A stretch of 64,000 nucleotides of DNA from Ecdyonurus torrentis (Eukaryota; Arthropoda; Insecta; Ephemeroptera; Heptageniidae). The translations under genes were made by a program, and so were the position numbers. The DNA is taken from contig OX439134.1 in assembly GCA_949318235.1 (NCBI GenBank), forward strand, positions 19,697,170 to 19,761,169, given 5' to 3'. Below the pieces are notes generated by a model. The model was not told the origin of the DNA and did no database searches. It saw nothing but the letters and a program-made list of their open reading frames with translations. Position 1 is the first letter of the stretch. Each line of letters opens with the position of its first letter. Shown in pieces: positions 33,444-48,282 of the stretch.

Positions 33444-36400
33444 TATACATTGCGAGGTCATAATGTTCAATCATTGTAGTAAAAAATGAAATTGTATTGG
33501 CTATAATGGCCATTCAATGCAATCAGATGGAGATTTCAGTTGACGCAAAACTCTATCTAAATACAATACATGTTATTCCCATAGGCCAATAGAATTTCAT
33601 TTTTTATTGCAATGACCGTACTATACATGCAATTTATATGCAATTCAAAATAGGCTTTATTGCAATAAAACACATTACATAAATTACATATGTTTGGGTT
33701 TAAGTAATACAACTTTATAACCAAATCAGCCAAAGGGGAAAAGATATTTCGTTATATATATTTTATCATTTACTAATATTAATACATATATAGATATATA
33801 GTTATTACATGCAACTTATTATTAAATACTATATATAATGCAGTATAAAACATAAACAATCATATCTCTTTCTTTCTTTCTTTCTTTTTTTTTTGTAATG
33901 AAATATGATATTTTATTTTAAACTCTAAATTATAAAGGGGAGACGATTAGTTACACATACTTTGAGTGAAAAATAAATTCTCCCCAATTTCTTACGTGCT
34001 AAAACACACATTACATTAAAATAAAAAACACACAATACAAATCTCCGTATTTTATCGCCTGCACTTTGTGTAGGTATGCAACCTGTTGATCATATATGTC
34101 GTCAAGGTTGCATAAATATATTCTCGCCAGGAGACATCAGTTCTCGGAAAAAAAAAAGTTTATAGAGATTAGGCACCTATGATATGAAATATATTAATTG
34201 TACGTCAAAACATTCGTGTTGATTAACTATACAGCTCGTTCTATAAACTACACACAAATATTAAGCCAGCTTTGAAAATGTTCATTTGTTATAAATAGCT
34301 GTTATGTCGTCGTTACCTGTTTGCTACGTTTATACAAATGGTCAATCATTGCTATTTCTTCTTTCAGAAATTTGAACTTGATAATAATGAAAGAAACTCC
34401 CCCCCCCCCCCCCCAAAAAAATTACCAATCTCAATATGCGACTCACTTTTGTTGGTCAGCCAATCACTGTTATTGAGATTTACTTTACTTTACAGAACTA
34501 GCTTAAATATTCAAACTGGTAGTGGCTATATAGAATGTCATTCTATATAAGAATGGTGAGTACCAGTATTGATATATGGTCAATATGATATGCATCAATT
34601 ATGCATGCTGTAAGGTGCAATTGCATTCATCTAAATGTCGATGCCATGTGAGAGCAGAGCTGGGTATGCGAAGTGACAAATCTTTACGCTTGAAAAATAC
34701 TTAGCAATATTTTTTGAAAGCATTGTGATTTGCTGTTATATATACGTACATCTTCTTCAGTCCACGACTTTTTTGAAAAATTATTTCATTGTCTTATATT
34801 TTAACCACGTTTTTGTGTGGCTCAGAATGAAAAAAAAAAAAAAAAAGTCTTTATCCAAAAGATTTTCTTACTTTGTTGATGTACTCTATATATCCACTCT
34901 AGAATGCTCAAAATAGCTTTTAAAAACGCGTAAATTCATTGAGGGAGTTTTTTTCTGGTCTAATTTTTTAATTTTTATCTCAGTTTGTTCGATTTTTTTA
35001 AAAATTTTTTATTGAATTATCTGATGTTACTGTATTGTATACTGGGACTGAAGAGGATAGGGTTGAATTAGATTTTAAAATATTTGCGTGGGCTTTTTTT
35101 TTTTTTTTTTTTTTTACCAAAAGAAAAAGGCCAAAAAAAAATCGGCGTTTGTCCTATTCTGAGCAATGTTATATATTGATCCAGTATGGCGCCGAAGCGA
35201 ATTCCCGAGCTTTTTTCACACTCTTGAGTCAGATTTCAGAAAATTTTATTTATTTATAAATTATAACATATAATATGTATCTTTTATAGTTTTTATTTAA
35301 TATTAATTATAGACTGCGTATAAAAACATACAGCTATATTTATTCAAATGCAAAATAAATATCGTAAATTTTTTTATCCATTTTAATATGTACATTACGT
35401 GTCATGTTACATCAAAAAGTACGTTACATTTCATGTATACGTATAGCACTATATAACTACGACAGCTCTGCACTCTCTGCTCTGCGCTCTGCGTGTATAA
35501 CTGTGTACTACTCACCAAGTATTAGGTTCGAGCCACTTGCTGCATGAGTGCGTATGTGAAGTGTGAGAGCACAACAAACAACATGTTGCACACGATGCAA
35601 GTTTTAATGCATTCGATGTGACGACGCACAGCATATTCGGAAGGTGCATGATTGATGTTATTGTACCGTCTAGCCTGCTAGAGTTTCCACGGTTTCTCTA
35701 GGCTATCATGGTGATGAGGCCGTGGTAGACTCGGTGTGTGCAGTTTCCAATGTACCTATCAATAAGACAATGTCTTGACGGGACTGTAGAAAAAGTGTAG
35801 CACAATAACACAATATGGCCACACAAAAAAAAAAAAAAAAAAAAAAAACTGCTTCTAGATCTGGTAAAGACTACTTTGTAGCAAAAATTTGATCGTATAG
35901 ATAGGTTTAAAGTACTTATGGTAGAGTATAGATTGCTATATACACAATAGTCGATCCAAAAGTATTGTTAATATTTTGACCAACGATTTAAAATTGATTT
36001 TTTTTATTAATTTTTAGTGTTTATATAATAGTATGGAGGCTACTACTAAAATAAAGTCTATTGACTTTTCGTGAAAAAAAGCACCAGATTTGTTTTAGAA
36101 ATTATAAAATTTTGTTTACACGGGTAATTAATTTTAAGTTACATGCACATAAAGTGCATAAATTATGTATTTTATGCTGCATTTAATATGTCAGCATAAA
36201 TAATTCTTTAAAATAGAACAATGAAAATTTATTATATTGTACAAAATAATATATTTACATTATGCTATGTAAAATATTTATTATAATTTATAGTATACTG
36301 TAGATAGTGCACAATTGTGCTGAAAATGAGCTATAGCATAATTATTACGTTTTATTATTATTATTTTTTTTTATGTCTATACAGACTTTTTACTAAAAAA

Positions 36401-36546
36401 TTGATATCTAAAACTGTATATTGGCATATGGCCATAAAATGCAATCAGAAATCAGATGGAGATTTAAATTGACGCAAAACTCATTTAAAGATACATGACT
36501 GTTAATAATATAATTATATATATATAATTGATATATTAGATATAAT

Positions 36547-36551
<5 letters not shown>

Positions 36552-36624
<73 letters not shown>
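36552..36624. repeat. (TA)n microsatellite, L2
   Basis: About 36 TA repeats at the place homologous to 10496-10530. Confidence 0.95.
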
Positions 36625-36628
<4 letters not shown>

Positions 36629-37069
36629 ATTTTTAGTAAAAATACTACGAGCATCGTTCTTTGTGATGCATATTATATTTACAACATATATTATACAATA
36701 TTATATAATATTATTATTGACACGTTACACGTACAGTAGCTGTCCATGGACCACTTGCAATGAAATGATTTTAATTGTTGCAAACGTGTAAGTTTAAACG
36801 ATTTTTCCATAAGAAATGCACTGAGAATTTTTAAATTTATTTTAAAAAGTTCGTTCATTGCAAGTGGTTCATAGACAGGGATAAATAGGATTTTATGGAA
36901 ATAAAACGTTTATAACACTTCCTATATTTTGAAAAATGTCAGATCCATAATATGAAACTGTCCATCAGTAGGTCGCGGCCACTCACGGGCAGTCGTGAGC
37001 TAACTGGCGATCTACTGGACTGGAAAAAGTAGCTATGTAACTATATGACAAAAATATGCCTCTTTTGTC

Positions 37070-37111
<42 letters not shown>

Positions 37112-38026
37112 CTTTCACGGACCCCCTACCCACTCTACATTGCTCAAAATAGCTCTAAAAAACGCGACATTTTACTGGCTTTTTTCTGGCACAATTGTCA
37201 TATTTTTATCTCCATTTTTTCTATTTTTTAAATGGTTTAAACATTTTTTGTCACTTTTTTTGATATACAACTCATTGTATATTGGGACTGAAGAGGAATA
37301 ACTATGTTGTATAAATATAGTATAAATATTATGTACAGTATATAATTTTTTATGTCGTTCCAATTTAACATCATTTATGCTATAATGACGTATAAATACA
37401 GCATAAATTACGTAATTAATTCTTTCCGTGAAGGGGGTATAAACGTGTAACATATTATTACGAAAAGAAAGAAGCGTAAAATAATAATAATGATATAAAA
37501 TAGAAGAAAACAATCTAATTTCATTACAAAAAATTGATTAAAAACTCCGTAAAGAAATTTATGTGTGTGTGTATAATATATATATAACATTATATATAAT
37601 GAAAAATAAGCACCTTTCACGGCCACCGCGAGTGGCAAATGTCATGTGCTGTGAGCATTTCTTATCTTATTTGCCACTCGCGCGGTTCATGAAAATTGCT
37701 TTTTTTTACCACTGATGTTGTTCGTAAACCCTGTTCTCCTGCACCAAAAATGACGATCGCCTATGGTTATTCAAATGAAATGCGCATTTTTTGGTGCAAG
37801 AGAACAGGGTTTACGAACAGCATTATTTAGACGCGCGTCCAGCGATATATAAAAAGAGCGCCTGTTCACACAACATTTGATAGTTTATTTCCAAAGTGTA
37901 TCTCGAGAAGTAAAAATGGTTTTTTGCATTGAGCATTATATTATAAGAAGAAGAAGATTGGCATTGTTTCATCATTTTTTAACTCAACCAGAAAAAAGTT
38001 TGAAAAACAAGGTCTGAGATATTTTT

Positions 38027-38575
38027 ACGTGTAAAGCCGTAAATCTTGAGCGCATACAAGGTCGTACTACTCGATTTATTTTAGGTTATTCAAGGTCCTC
38101 TAAGTGTGATAACAGTATTTTAAGAGTATAAAAATGCTAGTTGCAAAGTATCGCTGATGGTTTTTGGAAAAACATTGATATCAAATTCTTATCATCGTGT
38201 TTTTCAAATAAATATGACCTTAATGTTTTTTATGTATAAATAAATTAAATACTAAAGGCACTCTTTCTTGCGTGGTAGTTCTATTACTTAGGATTGTCCA
38301 AGGGGCGACTCCAGTTCATTTTTTCCCTGAGTTGTTTCTTTATATAACTCTTTTCCAGTTATGGCAAGAACCCTTCCATTGTAATCAATAACCACTTGTC
38401 TATATTTGTTAAATATGCATTTTTATATTATTTATTGACGAAGTAGTTTTTCTGATAAAGGTGTGAGATCACATCCAATGTATTGCTTTTTTCTCATCAC
38501 CCGTTGGGTTACTTGTTGTTTTTGTCTTGTACACTCACATTTTAAACCTAATAAAGAACTATTATTAATAATATT
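38027..38575 (+). mobile_element. LINE relic, L2 copy
   Basis: Same remnant as 11935-12483 with the same conserved LERIQ..RFILG frame. Confidence 0.65.
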
Positions 38576-39539
38576 AGCGGGCAGTATATTACACATACGG
38601 AAATAATAAATTACGTAATTTATGCTGAATTTATGTCATTACACACAGCATAAATTACAGCATAAATTATATAGAACAATATAAATAATTATGCTCCAGA
38701 TAGAACATAATAATTTTGCTACGTATATGACATAGTTATATTATATGAAGTGTTGCATAGATTGTGCCTGTATTGAACAAATAAGCTATAGCATTTAATT
38801 ATTACGCGTATTTGTTATTTTTGTACCTGTTCTGGACCTCTTTACTTTTTATTATTAGTATTTGATTTAATAACTACACACTCGATGATGTGAGGGAGGG
38901 GGGGGGGGGCTATTGCGTACACCAGGCTCATACTGAAGCCAAGATGTACGCAACCTGTCACTACCCAAAACATTGTGACTTTTTTTTTTTTTTTTTTTTT
39001 TTTTTACTAGAAGGTGAGTTGATGACTATTGTGGCACACCTACTCCGTTAGGGTCACGTCCTTTTCTGAGCGCGGTGTGACACTTAATCTCAGTGTAATA
39101 AAGTAATAAAGTAGTAGTAATAATGTAGTAAAGCCGGATGCCCATAGTTACCGAGGCAATTATTATTATTTATTATGAGTATGTGAATTATTATATATTG
39201 TCAATATATAAATACAGGTTGTATCAACGTGCGTATATAATGAAGAGCGAGAGAGATTGAATTTTTTTTCTGAAAATTATATTTTAATATATGTTAAAAG
39301 TGCAAATTATTTCAACATTTCTTTTCATTTCGAATAGCTTACCATTAACGTTTCTATTACACATTTTTATTTGTATATGTTTTTATGTTTTAAAAACTTC
39401 TTTTGTTTTCCGTATTTAAATATATTGCGTCCTGTCAAGTAATCGTAAAAAACATGCTCATGAAAAGTAGCTATAGGTTTTCTCTTATATTTTTGAAAGG
39501 TCAGAAGTTTTATCTCTTGAACTCATGCATATAAGAAAG

Positions 39540-39790
39540 TGACCGACTACATGGTCTAGTGGTTCACGCATCCTACTTGCATTCAAAAGGTCGCGGGTTT
39601 GATCCCAGCCACCGACAAGGCTTTTACGAAAGCCTAGCGAGGGTAGGGAATTTATTGCTTGGAGATTCGGGAAAACAAAGTCAACCTTTCCAACCAACCA
39701 CGGTCTCCTCAGTCTGTTATGGTGAATGCCGGGATGTTTGTCAGGACGTAACCATTACTTGTTTCGTATAAAACCACACAAACACATAAA
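39540..39790 (+). mobile_element. tRNA-derived SINE, L2
   Basis: Same element as in L1 with A box at 39552-39562 and B box at 39596-39606; one visible A-to-G change in the body. Confidence 0.8.
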
Positions 39791-40036
39791 CAAATGTTTT
39801 TTGAAGATTAGGGGTGTAAAAATGCAGTTGGGTAACTGTCAGGACCTCACTAAGGTTAATAAGTTTAGCATAAAGGGCTAAAATTCGACTACTAAGTTAA
39901 CAACGTAATTTGGCGATTGAAAAGAAAGTCTTATTTCGCCATAAGAATGTGTGTCTTTCTCTCTGCCAACAACACTGGAAAATTCAATATGTGCGAGTAA
40001 TAATTTTTTTCCTCATTATTACAGTTTATATATCAA

Positions 40037-40090
<54 letters not shown>

Positions 40091-40567
40091 CGCATAAGAA
40101 ATATTTCTAGTGCAAAATCTACCGTGGTGGATGGGTCCTGAACTTATCTAAATCAAAAAAAGGTGACTATAAAAATCGGCGGAGAAAAATGCTTGAAGCC
40201 ATAGACCACATAAAACAACATGTGCTTTTTAATGAATAAACACGAAATGGGATCTTCAAAACTGATGACAATTTTTACCAGAATGTTAATAATGTAGCCC
40301 CACGAGAGGGGCGACACCAGGGAACATTTTCCAGTGTGGGGACGGGGGAGGGGGCAGCCCGCTGCAGGCCAAATTTTTTTAGGGGCACGCCCCTTTTTGG
40401 GAAAAACGCAAAAATAATATACTTGAGAAAATAGTTTTAAAACTATTCTAGTTTGATTTTTTAATTTTCTTTTATCGCATTTTTTTCCACCCTTATTTAA
40501 CGACGTTGGAAAATAAGTGCAAATTTTTAACTGAAAACTTTTTTTTTTTAAAAAGTATAAAATAATG

Positions 40568-40621
<54 letters not shown>

Positions 40622-42473
40622 ATATATATTTGTATTTCATATTTTTGAAATTCCAAATCTATGTTTTAAATTTTATCTTATTACAGAGTAACCACAAGAA
40701 TTTTTTAGGTTAATATACGATTAGCAAGTCGTTTATTTTAAATGACAAATAATCCACCTCAATTTAATATAAAAATTAAGCTGATATAAAAATAAAAAGT
40801 TTTATCCATAGGGCCTGATTTTTATCATAAATATAAAGCAAATGAAATTGTCGCATAAAATTTTCAATTGAGACTGGCGTGATGAAAATCTATAAGTTTT
40901 TCACTACATCACCTACAGAATTTTAAAAACCTTATAAAATAATAAGACTTTTAAACAAAAATTGGTTCAAAATAATGCACATAAAATTATAAAAGCAAGA
41001 ACATGAAACATTAGATTTAACGGAGCTCATCGCGGTTTAGCGCACGGGGAAAGCTAATTTAAGAGTCCCCCAGTCCCCTAATTTAACATTACGCTGATGA
41101 GGAAAAACACATCTTTTACGACTTTTTAAGAAACTAATCCACCGATTCCGGAGATATTAGACATTTTTTTGCACGTGTTTTTAGATACTGTATATCAAAT
41201 GCCAAAGAATTTTTAACCCAATAGCCTTTAATCTGTGATAAATATAAGATTAAAAAAATAATAATAAGTAAATGAAAACGTAGAACTCCTCGAAATGTTC
41301 AAATTTATTTTATAGAGCTTGTTTCTTGCAAGTGGTCCATTATTGTTATTTTGCTAATTTTTCCTCACTAGTTTATGAGGGACGAATGCGCGGGGGGGCG
41401 AAGAAAGTAAAATAATTATAAGCAGGTACTATACTTAGTAGTGGTGTATTTTTATTGTTACCATTTTTATTGAAGTTCAGATTACTGTACCCAAAAATGA
41501 AATTCAAAAAATTGTATCTCAAAAACTATCATCACAATTGAACAGAGCGTCAAAAAGTGTTGGAAAATCTCCTTTGCTTATTCTATATTTGAAATCCGAT
41601 TTTGACCCACTTTGAATTTTTTTACACGGGTTAAAGAAAATACTAAATATTAATTTTTAATGAAAAATAGCTTTCAAATGTTTTCCAGAACGCATTTGCC
41701 GAGAAAAAAAAATTACAAATTGACCCATTTTAATTTTAATATATGCAATATCTTTAAAAATAATTTTTTTCTTTGTAAAAATATCCTTAAAATTGTTTTA
41801 ATTAAATCTCAAATTCATTAAAAGAATAGATATGCAGATTACGCTGATATTTTGTTGAGAAGTTGATCAATTTAATTTTGCACACGGTGGAGTTTAGATA
41901 ATTAATATTCTTTGGTTCATTTAAGCTAAAAAATGTCATAATTGAGTGTTACGACAAAAATACTACCCTAAACTAAGGCCTTAAAAAATAAAATGAATGT
42001 ATTATAGTTTAAAAAAAATGCGCTGTATACCTGCGATTTTTTATTTCATTTTTTGGAGATGTTCTTTTTTTTTTTTTTTTTTTTCTTTTCTTATCTTTTT
42101 TTTTTTTTGCTTTCTCTTTATTTTTCCTCTTTTTTTCCGCCCACGTTTACCGTTTGGGGAGGGAAGGGCGATCGCCCCCCCCCCCCCCTGGATCTGCTCT
42201 TGAAAATTATGCAACATTAGTTTTAGTTGTAAAATTAAATTAAATATGTGTTTTTAATCAATTATAAATTTTTTCTTACAATTTTACAATCATAGCAAAA
42301 TAATAATAATAATAATAATAGTAAAATAAGGGAAAACAGCTACTGCGAGATTTGACTAAAAAATTGTAAAGAAAAGTACATCTGAAATTTTGCACAGTGA
42401 TACATTTGGATAGGTTGTCTTCTAACATGACGTACTACATTTTATTTTAGTATTGAAAATTAACTATGCTGTA

Positions 42474-42593
42474 CAGCTCTGGCCAAAAGTTTCCGACCGT
42501 GGCAGCGGCGGTCGCTGTGTTTTCTCATAAAGATAACATAGCGTGGTTGCGGGTTGCCTATGCAAATCGTTCGGGAACTTTTGGCCAGAGCTG
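42474..42593. mobile_element. Tc1/mariner-like miniature element, S3 copy
   Basis: Same 120-bp element with TA flanks, upstream of the divergent exon B. Confidence 0.85.
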
Positions 42594-42699
42594 TACATCA
42601 AAAGTCTGTACTTTACATGCAGAGGTTTAATTACGCAGTGTGATGTGAGAGTGTCAAATGTTCAGTTGTCTAAATTTGTTTGCTTGTTTTTGCTTACAG

Positions 42700-42798
42700 A
42701 TGAGGAGAAGTCCGTAGTGGACCCTGCTGTGGATTGTGCAGATAAACAGACCACCAAGATTAAACAGCTACCCATTGTGAACGCCACAAGATTAGATC
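42700..42798 (+). CDS. Exon B, S3 copy (divergent)
   Basis: Same splice sites, length and phases, but 9 of 99 bases differ from the other four copies, all in the last two thirds. Three amino acids change (S to D after PAV, and LQ to RL near the end) and three codons change silently. Flanking introns differ by about three bases in over 300. Splice signals and frame are intact. The concentration of changes in the exon suggests gene conversion from an unseen paralogous exon, or diversification of the coding part. Confidence 0.57.
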
Positions 42799-42913
42799 GT
42801 AAGTGTTGCCTGCCCTCCTTATTTAACTTCAAGTTGTCCCTTTCACACACAACACATTTAAATTTAATTATTTTCTGTCAATATACATATTACTTAAATT
42901 TGATTTTGATTAC

Positions 42914-42955
<42 letters not shown>

Positions 42956-43789
42956 ATGAGCTAAACTTTTTCTTCTAATCAAATGGTGAATTATCCATCA
43001 ATTATGTGCATGAACGGATAAAAAAATTACTACATACATAACTTATGCTGCCGTATAGTAAAGGAATGTGGTTATTTTGAAACTTTATTAATTGTATGTG
43101 TATAGTATATCACATAAATTATTAAAGAAATTTTGCTTAAATTGATCATAATTATTGTACGTAATTTTTTTTATCTATAGCATGAAATGGTTTTAAACAA
43201 TATATAGGGTGTATGTGCATGATGTCATACTGAATTTACTGTGACGCCATACTGGAGCATTAAATAACATTGCTTAGAATAAGACAAAGTTGATTTTTGG
43301 TTTGAAAATTAGTTTTTTTTTTTTTTTTTTTTTTTTTTTTGAATACTTGAAAACATTCTTTTAACAGTATCATATTGCTCTCAAAAATATTGCTAAAGTG
43401 TTTTTAAACTATAGCAAACTATGTCATTTTACAATGCCAGCTCATGCTCATATTATTTATTGTAGTGCTCAAATTTGGCGTCAACTTTTATATGTTCGCA
43501 ACCACCATATATATTTTTAAAAAACATGTTTATATATTTTTTGTTATGTGTAGAAATTTGTGATTATATACTTATTTATTTATTTTGGTAGATAATATTT
43601 TTGCATTATAATTATTTTACTATTGAATTGTCAACCGTTCTTTATCTATTGAAATTGCATGTTTTTGCGGTGTTGTTAATTGTTATTTTTGTTGTTTTTA
43701 ATTTGACGTAATTTTAATTTACAAGTTAAAGTCTGCATTTTTTTTTATTGACTATCGGACGGTTCAAAATAAAAATATTTTGATACTGG

Positions 43790-44700
43790 CATATATGGAG
43801 TCGATACCGAAATTTTCGATACCGATACGATACCGATATTTTTAAATTTTCCCGATACCGATACCGATACGATACTGCTCAAAAAAATTTGCTCCGATAC
43901 GATACCGATACGATACCGATATTTTCCGATACTTTTTCGATATTTTTGCTATATCTCATACTTGCACTACAAACTACATATTGCACTACAATTTTCATTT
44001 TTTTTTCCACCTTTGAGACATAAAAATTGGTATCATAAAATCCATGCATATTTTTGCCACATTTATTATTTATTTATTTATTTATTTATTTATTCATTTA
44101 TATTTACTTATTTACTCACTTATTTATTTATTTTATTCTAATGTTCGTTTGTTAAACTAAAATGACTAAAAAAATTACAGTAGATTTAAAATATATATAT
44201 ACTGTATTTTATTCGTTTAATGAAATTATACGATTAGAATATCCTCTACTGTTTCCAAGCACTTTTGTTAATTATTTACAAATTAGCAATCTCTTTATTT
44301 CGTATAGAAGTAATTTTCAAATATTTAATAAATTTAATTTTTTTTCATGGTATTTTTTTAATTTGCTAAAGTAAACAGGTATCATTATAGCTTTCGTATT
44401 TATTTTATTGGCTCAAATCATCCCCGCTAAACCAAAGGGGTTAAAGTCCAAAATTCCCCTCTGGTCGTAAAAATCCTTTGATTTTGTAAACTTTTTAAAA
44501 ATTTAACCTTGTAAAAAATTTGTACAAAGACATTAACGGAAGTATGCTACATCTTTTGTAATTTGTAATGCATTGAATTTATATACAATTGCAGTGATTT
44601 AAAATGTCAATCATTGACTATATTTTATTGTGATTTCTACCGGCGCTTTAGTCATTAGGAGAGATCATAGATAGAGTACTGTACGACCACACGACGGATT
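43790..44700. mobile_element. CGATAC element, S3 copy, right part deleted
   Basis: Same insertion point and left end as S1. A deletion equivalent to about S1 18745-19511 removed its right terminus and the adjoining host sequence; the joint GGATTTGGCC has a 3-base TTT overlap. The copy can no longer be mobilised. Confidence 0.8.
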
Positions 44701-46029
44701 TGGCCAAGGTTACGCAGCTTAAAGAAATTCACCAAAGACGTCATATCACCACTTGCATCTTGGTTCACCTTATCAGTGACGTAATTGGTGAACGGCATCG
44801 TATTGGCTTAGAACTAAGTAAAATCTATCGCAAAATGAAATCTAATTGCGCCAGCTTTGTGCTGCGCTCAACCTCTTTATTATAAAATGTTTTAAATCTT
44901 ACTTCATGATTGCATATCCTGCCTCATTTATTATTATATATATTCTATATATTGCCTTTTTTTTTCTTTCGTATATTTAGTGTACTATTTTTGTGATTTT
45001 TTCTTTCTTTTTAAACATAAGTATCGTTATCGATGCGACGATACTATCGTCAATTTTTTGTCAAGTCGTAACAATAACGATACGTTTATAAAACGATTAA
45101 TCTATAACGCATCTACATAACCAAATATCATTAATACGATAATCGAAACCTAAACTATACTAAGACTACCTTGTAGTATTACTAGCACGCGTTTTTTTTT
45201 TATTATTATTTTTTTTAATAGCCCATAATAGATGTGATGGGATAAGAAAACAAAACAATAGAAGTTTTGGCAATTTCTTGTGAGTTATATATGATATTGC
45301 CGCACTATTTACAAGTTTGTGACAAAACTGTAATATACTGTATACTGCTAAGGTGAGAAATAAAAAATGAGAAATACTTGACACACACACAGTTACGTGT
45401 TTTAAGACAGTGAAAGATTGAAAGAATATCTCAACACCAACATAATTAGCAGAAATTTTTATGTTTCAAAAAAAAAAAAAAAAAAAAAAAAATGCTAGCT
45501 GCAATGTGTCAATATATTGTAATAATAATTGCATTGATCATAAATCAATAGAATACTATATAAAATATTCAGATAATATTATTTATTTCAAATAAGTATA
45601 CAGTAAGAATATACACAGAAATCATAGGTTAGCATTTGTTATTATTTTCTTGTGTTTTTTTTACCATTTATTAGTGGTTGGATTTTTCTTCAAACTTGTT
45701 ATGTTTTCATTCATTATAATTTATTACTTATTATTGAGCAACTATTATTATTTAAATTATTATAGTACCATTTTAAATAAATTATTAATAATAATTATTG
45801 TGCTATTATCCAAAAGATAGAGTGTATGCACATGACGTAAAAATTAATTCACTTGGCCGCCATACTGGAGAAATGAATAACATTGCTCAGCATAGGGCAA
45901 ACTTCATTATTTGGCTATTTTTCTTTGCGAAAACAGCTAATTTTTTGTTAGTATTATTTTTCTCATATACTTGAGATATACTAATTCAACCTATTAATAA
46001 CATCAATGCCTTCAAAAACATTACTTATA

Positions 46030-46317
46030 GACCCCTTGCACATCCTTGCGCTTTGTCGCCATGTTTGTGGTGACTAATGCATTGTCCAGCATAGGGGAAA
46101 CTTCGTTTTTCCTAATTTTTCACATAAAAAATTGTTTATTTCAACTCAACAAATTTTTCTCATATCCTTCGAGCTTATTAGGAGCTAGAAATAAGGCTTT
46201 GATTGAGGTTTGAAGCTTCTTTTGCTATTAAAAAAATAAAAATGACGTTTTTCCTATGCTGGCCTATGTATTCCTGACCAACAAAATGGCGGCTCTTAAA
46301 TATGAGTGCAAGCGGTC
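46030..46317. mobile_element. 288-bp miniature element nested in a T1 element, S3
   Basis: GACCCCTTGCAC and GTGCAAGCGGTC form the ends, flanked on both sides by TATA (46026-46029, 46318-46321). The empty site ACTTATAGTATTT in S1 fits a 4-bp TATA duplication. Internal words (CGCCATGTTTG, GTCCAGCATAGG, TCCTATGCTGGCC) resemble family T1, so it is a related family that inserted into its cousin. Confidence 0.87.
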
Positions 46318-46538
46318 TATAGTATTTTTAAATGGCAAATTGAGTTATATTTCTATGCAACCCATGTTATTGAGTGATCCAATATGACGTCGACTTTAAC
46401 ATGAATGTATAAATAAATAATAACTAAATAAGTTTGTTGATCAAAGGATTACATGCAAGTATTATAGCTCTTGTCACAGAAAAAAAAATCTATGTGGTCA
46501 TTTAAATGAACTTATGCGTCAATTTGTCTTTGTCTTTG

Positions 46539-46573
<35 letters not shown>

Positions 46574-47655
46574 TTAAATTTTTTAGTAATGTAAACCATT
46601 GTTCATTACCAAAATAAGAAGAGACTAAGGACAGATTATTACAACCGTATGACCCCCCTTTTCTAGGATTCTTATCAAGATACAGAAAAAAAATAAACAT
46701 ACGTATTAACTTCAAAATTACAGTGCTCACCTGTATATTTTTGATGATTGTTTGTGGAAAAAGTGTTAAAAGGGGGGAGGGGGGGGGTGGAGATCCGGTT
46801 GTAAAAATCTGTGTAGTTATTTTGGCTAGGGTATATTATTTATGTAATTTTCATTAATTTTATTTTTATTAATTGCATTTAATTAATACAAAATTAGACA
46901 GGTAATTATTTGATAGATAGATTAATATGCAAGAAAAATAAACATGTTTTTGCAGACACAAATCTGATAAAGATTAAAAAAAAAATAATAACAATAAAAA
47001 ATTAATGCAATTAAGTTATTGATATTATCCTTTTTTATGCCAGCATGTCATATTGTATCATATTAATTTGCCTTTCTTAATATACTGTATGTAAAAGATA
47101 TATATAAAATCTAATTATGCAGACTTGGTCACTTAATGATTTTTTTATAACTTCGTTACGTTATACACTCACTACTCCGAGAAAAAGTTACGTTACTCGT
47201 TACAGTTTTTGAAAAGTAACGACACTACGTTGTTACTCACTACTCTTAAAAGTAGTGAAGTTACTCATTAGGTAATTCAAATATTTAAAAAAAAAATGTA
47301 ATGAAAATCGAGCTTTTTTCTTTATAGGCTCGAAAGCTTGTTTTCAAACTTCGGCTCAAATATCGAGCTATCCAAGCTTTGGCTCGTTTGTCGAGTTTAA
47401 GCTCGATATCAAGCAAAACCCGGGTTTCAAGTCAAACCGCGCTATAAATTTTCAACCCGGGCTAAAAAAAAATCAAGTTTTTACTAGCTCTAATAGGAAC
47501 TAATGAAGTAAAATAATAAGTCAAAGAATTATAGTTTACCTATACGATAGTAAATATTATTTATTTTTATAAAATTGTTTCAATATTAATATAATATTAA
47601 TACAAAAGAATATAATATGCTAATTCTATAACTATTATCTTTTGTGTGAGCCTGA

Positions 47656-47936
47656 CGTGATCCTCGTGAGTAGAAGGAAGGGGCACTTGGGCTGAAGTGC
47701 CTACCCCGCTAAGGTTCTCGTACACCCTACAATGGGTGATATTTGATAGTACCTCTGCAGGTAGCAAAGCTATCGATCGAACGCAGATCGCACGGCTAAA
47801 AGGCAATCTCACAATACGAGTGCGGTTCTCGCGGCTTATGCTTGGCGGCTAGCTCTCGCGTGACTCGCCGGTATATTACGCTGTACGCGCTATATGTTGA
47901 CTGACATTTTCTGAATGGATCAACATGCGTACACAC

Positions 47937-47986
<50 letters not shown>

Positions 47987-48282
47987 AAAAACTGGCCTGT
48001 AAATAAAATGAGTTCTATCCTTTAGCCTTATTATACTATATTTCAAAGTTTTTTTTTCTTCTATATACACACCTGACACAAAAATATTAATAAAAAAACT
48101 TTTATGTATTGCTCGATTGCTCGCACTCGTATGTGAGATTGCCTACGCGCGAGCTGCGTTCGAACGTTAGCTTTGCTACCTACAGAGGTACTATCAAATA
48201 TCACCCATAGTAGGGTGTTCGAGAACCGTAGCGGGGTAGGCACTTCAGCCCAAGTGCCCCTTCCTTCTACTCTCGTGTCACG
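47656..48282. mobile_element. Foldback element, S3 copy
   Basis: Same as 22174-22774, with the internal poly-A grown to about 46 bases (47939-47984). Confidence 0.85.
47939..47984. repeat. Poly-A tract in the foldback loop, S3
   Basis: About 46 A, against about 23 in S1 and about 40 in S4. Confidence 0.95.

Larger units (their letters stand above)
26454..42206. repeat. Long tandem unit L2
   Basis: Second full L copy, offset about 26,355 bases from L1 at its start. It keeps exons A and C, the LINE relic and the SINE. Differences from L1 are an empty site for the 308-bp palindrome near 32222, longer (TA)n near 32668 and 36552, and a much shorter compound microsatellite near 40573. L2 is the odd copy out, because L1 and L3 share several states that L2 lacks. 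Confidence 0.93.
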
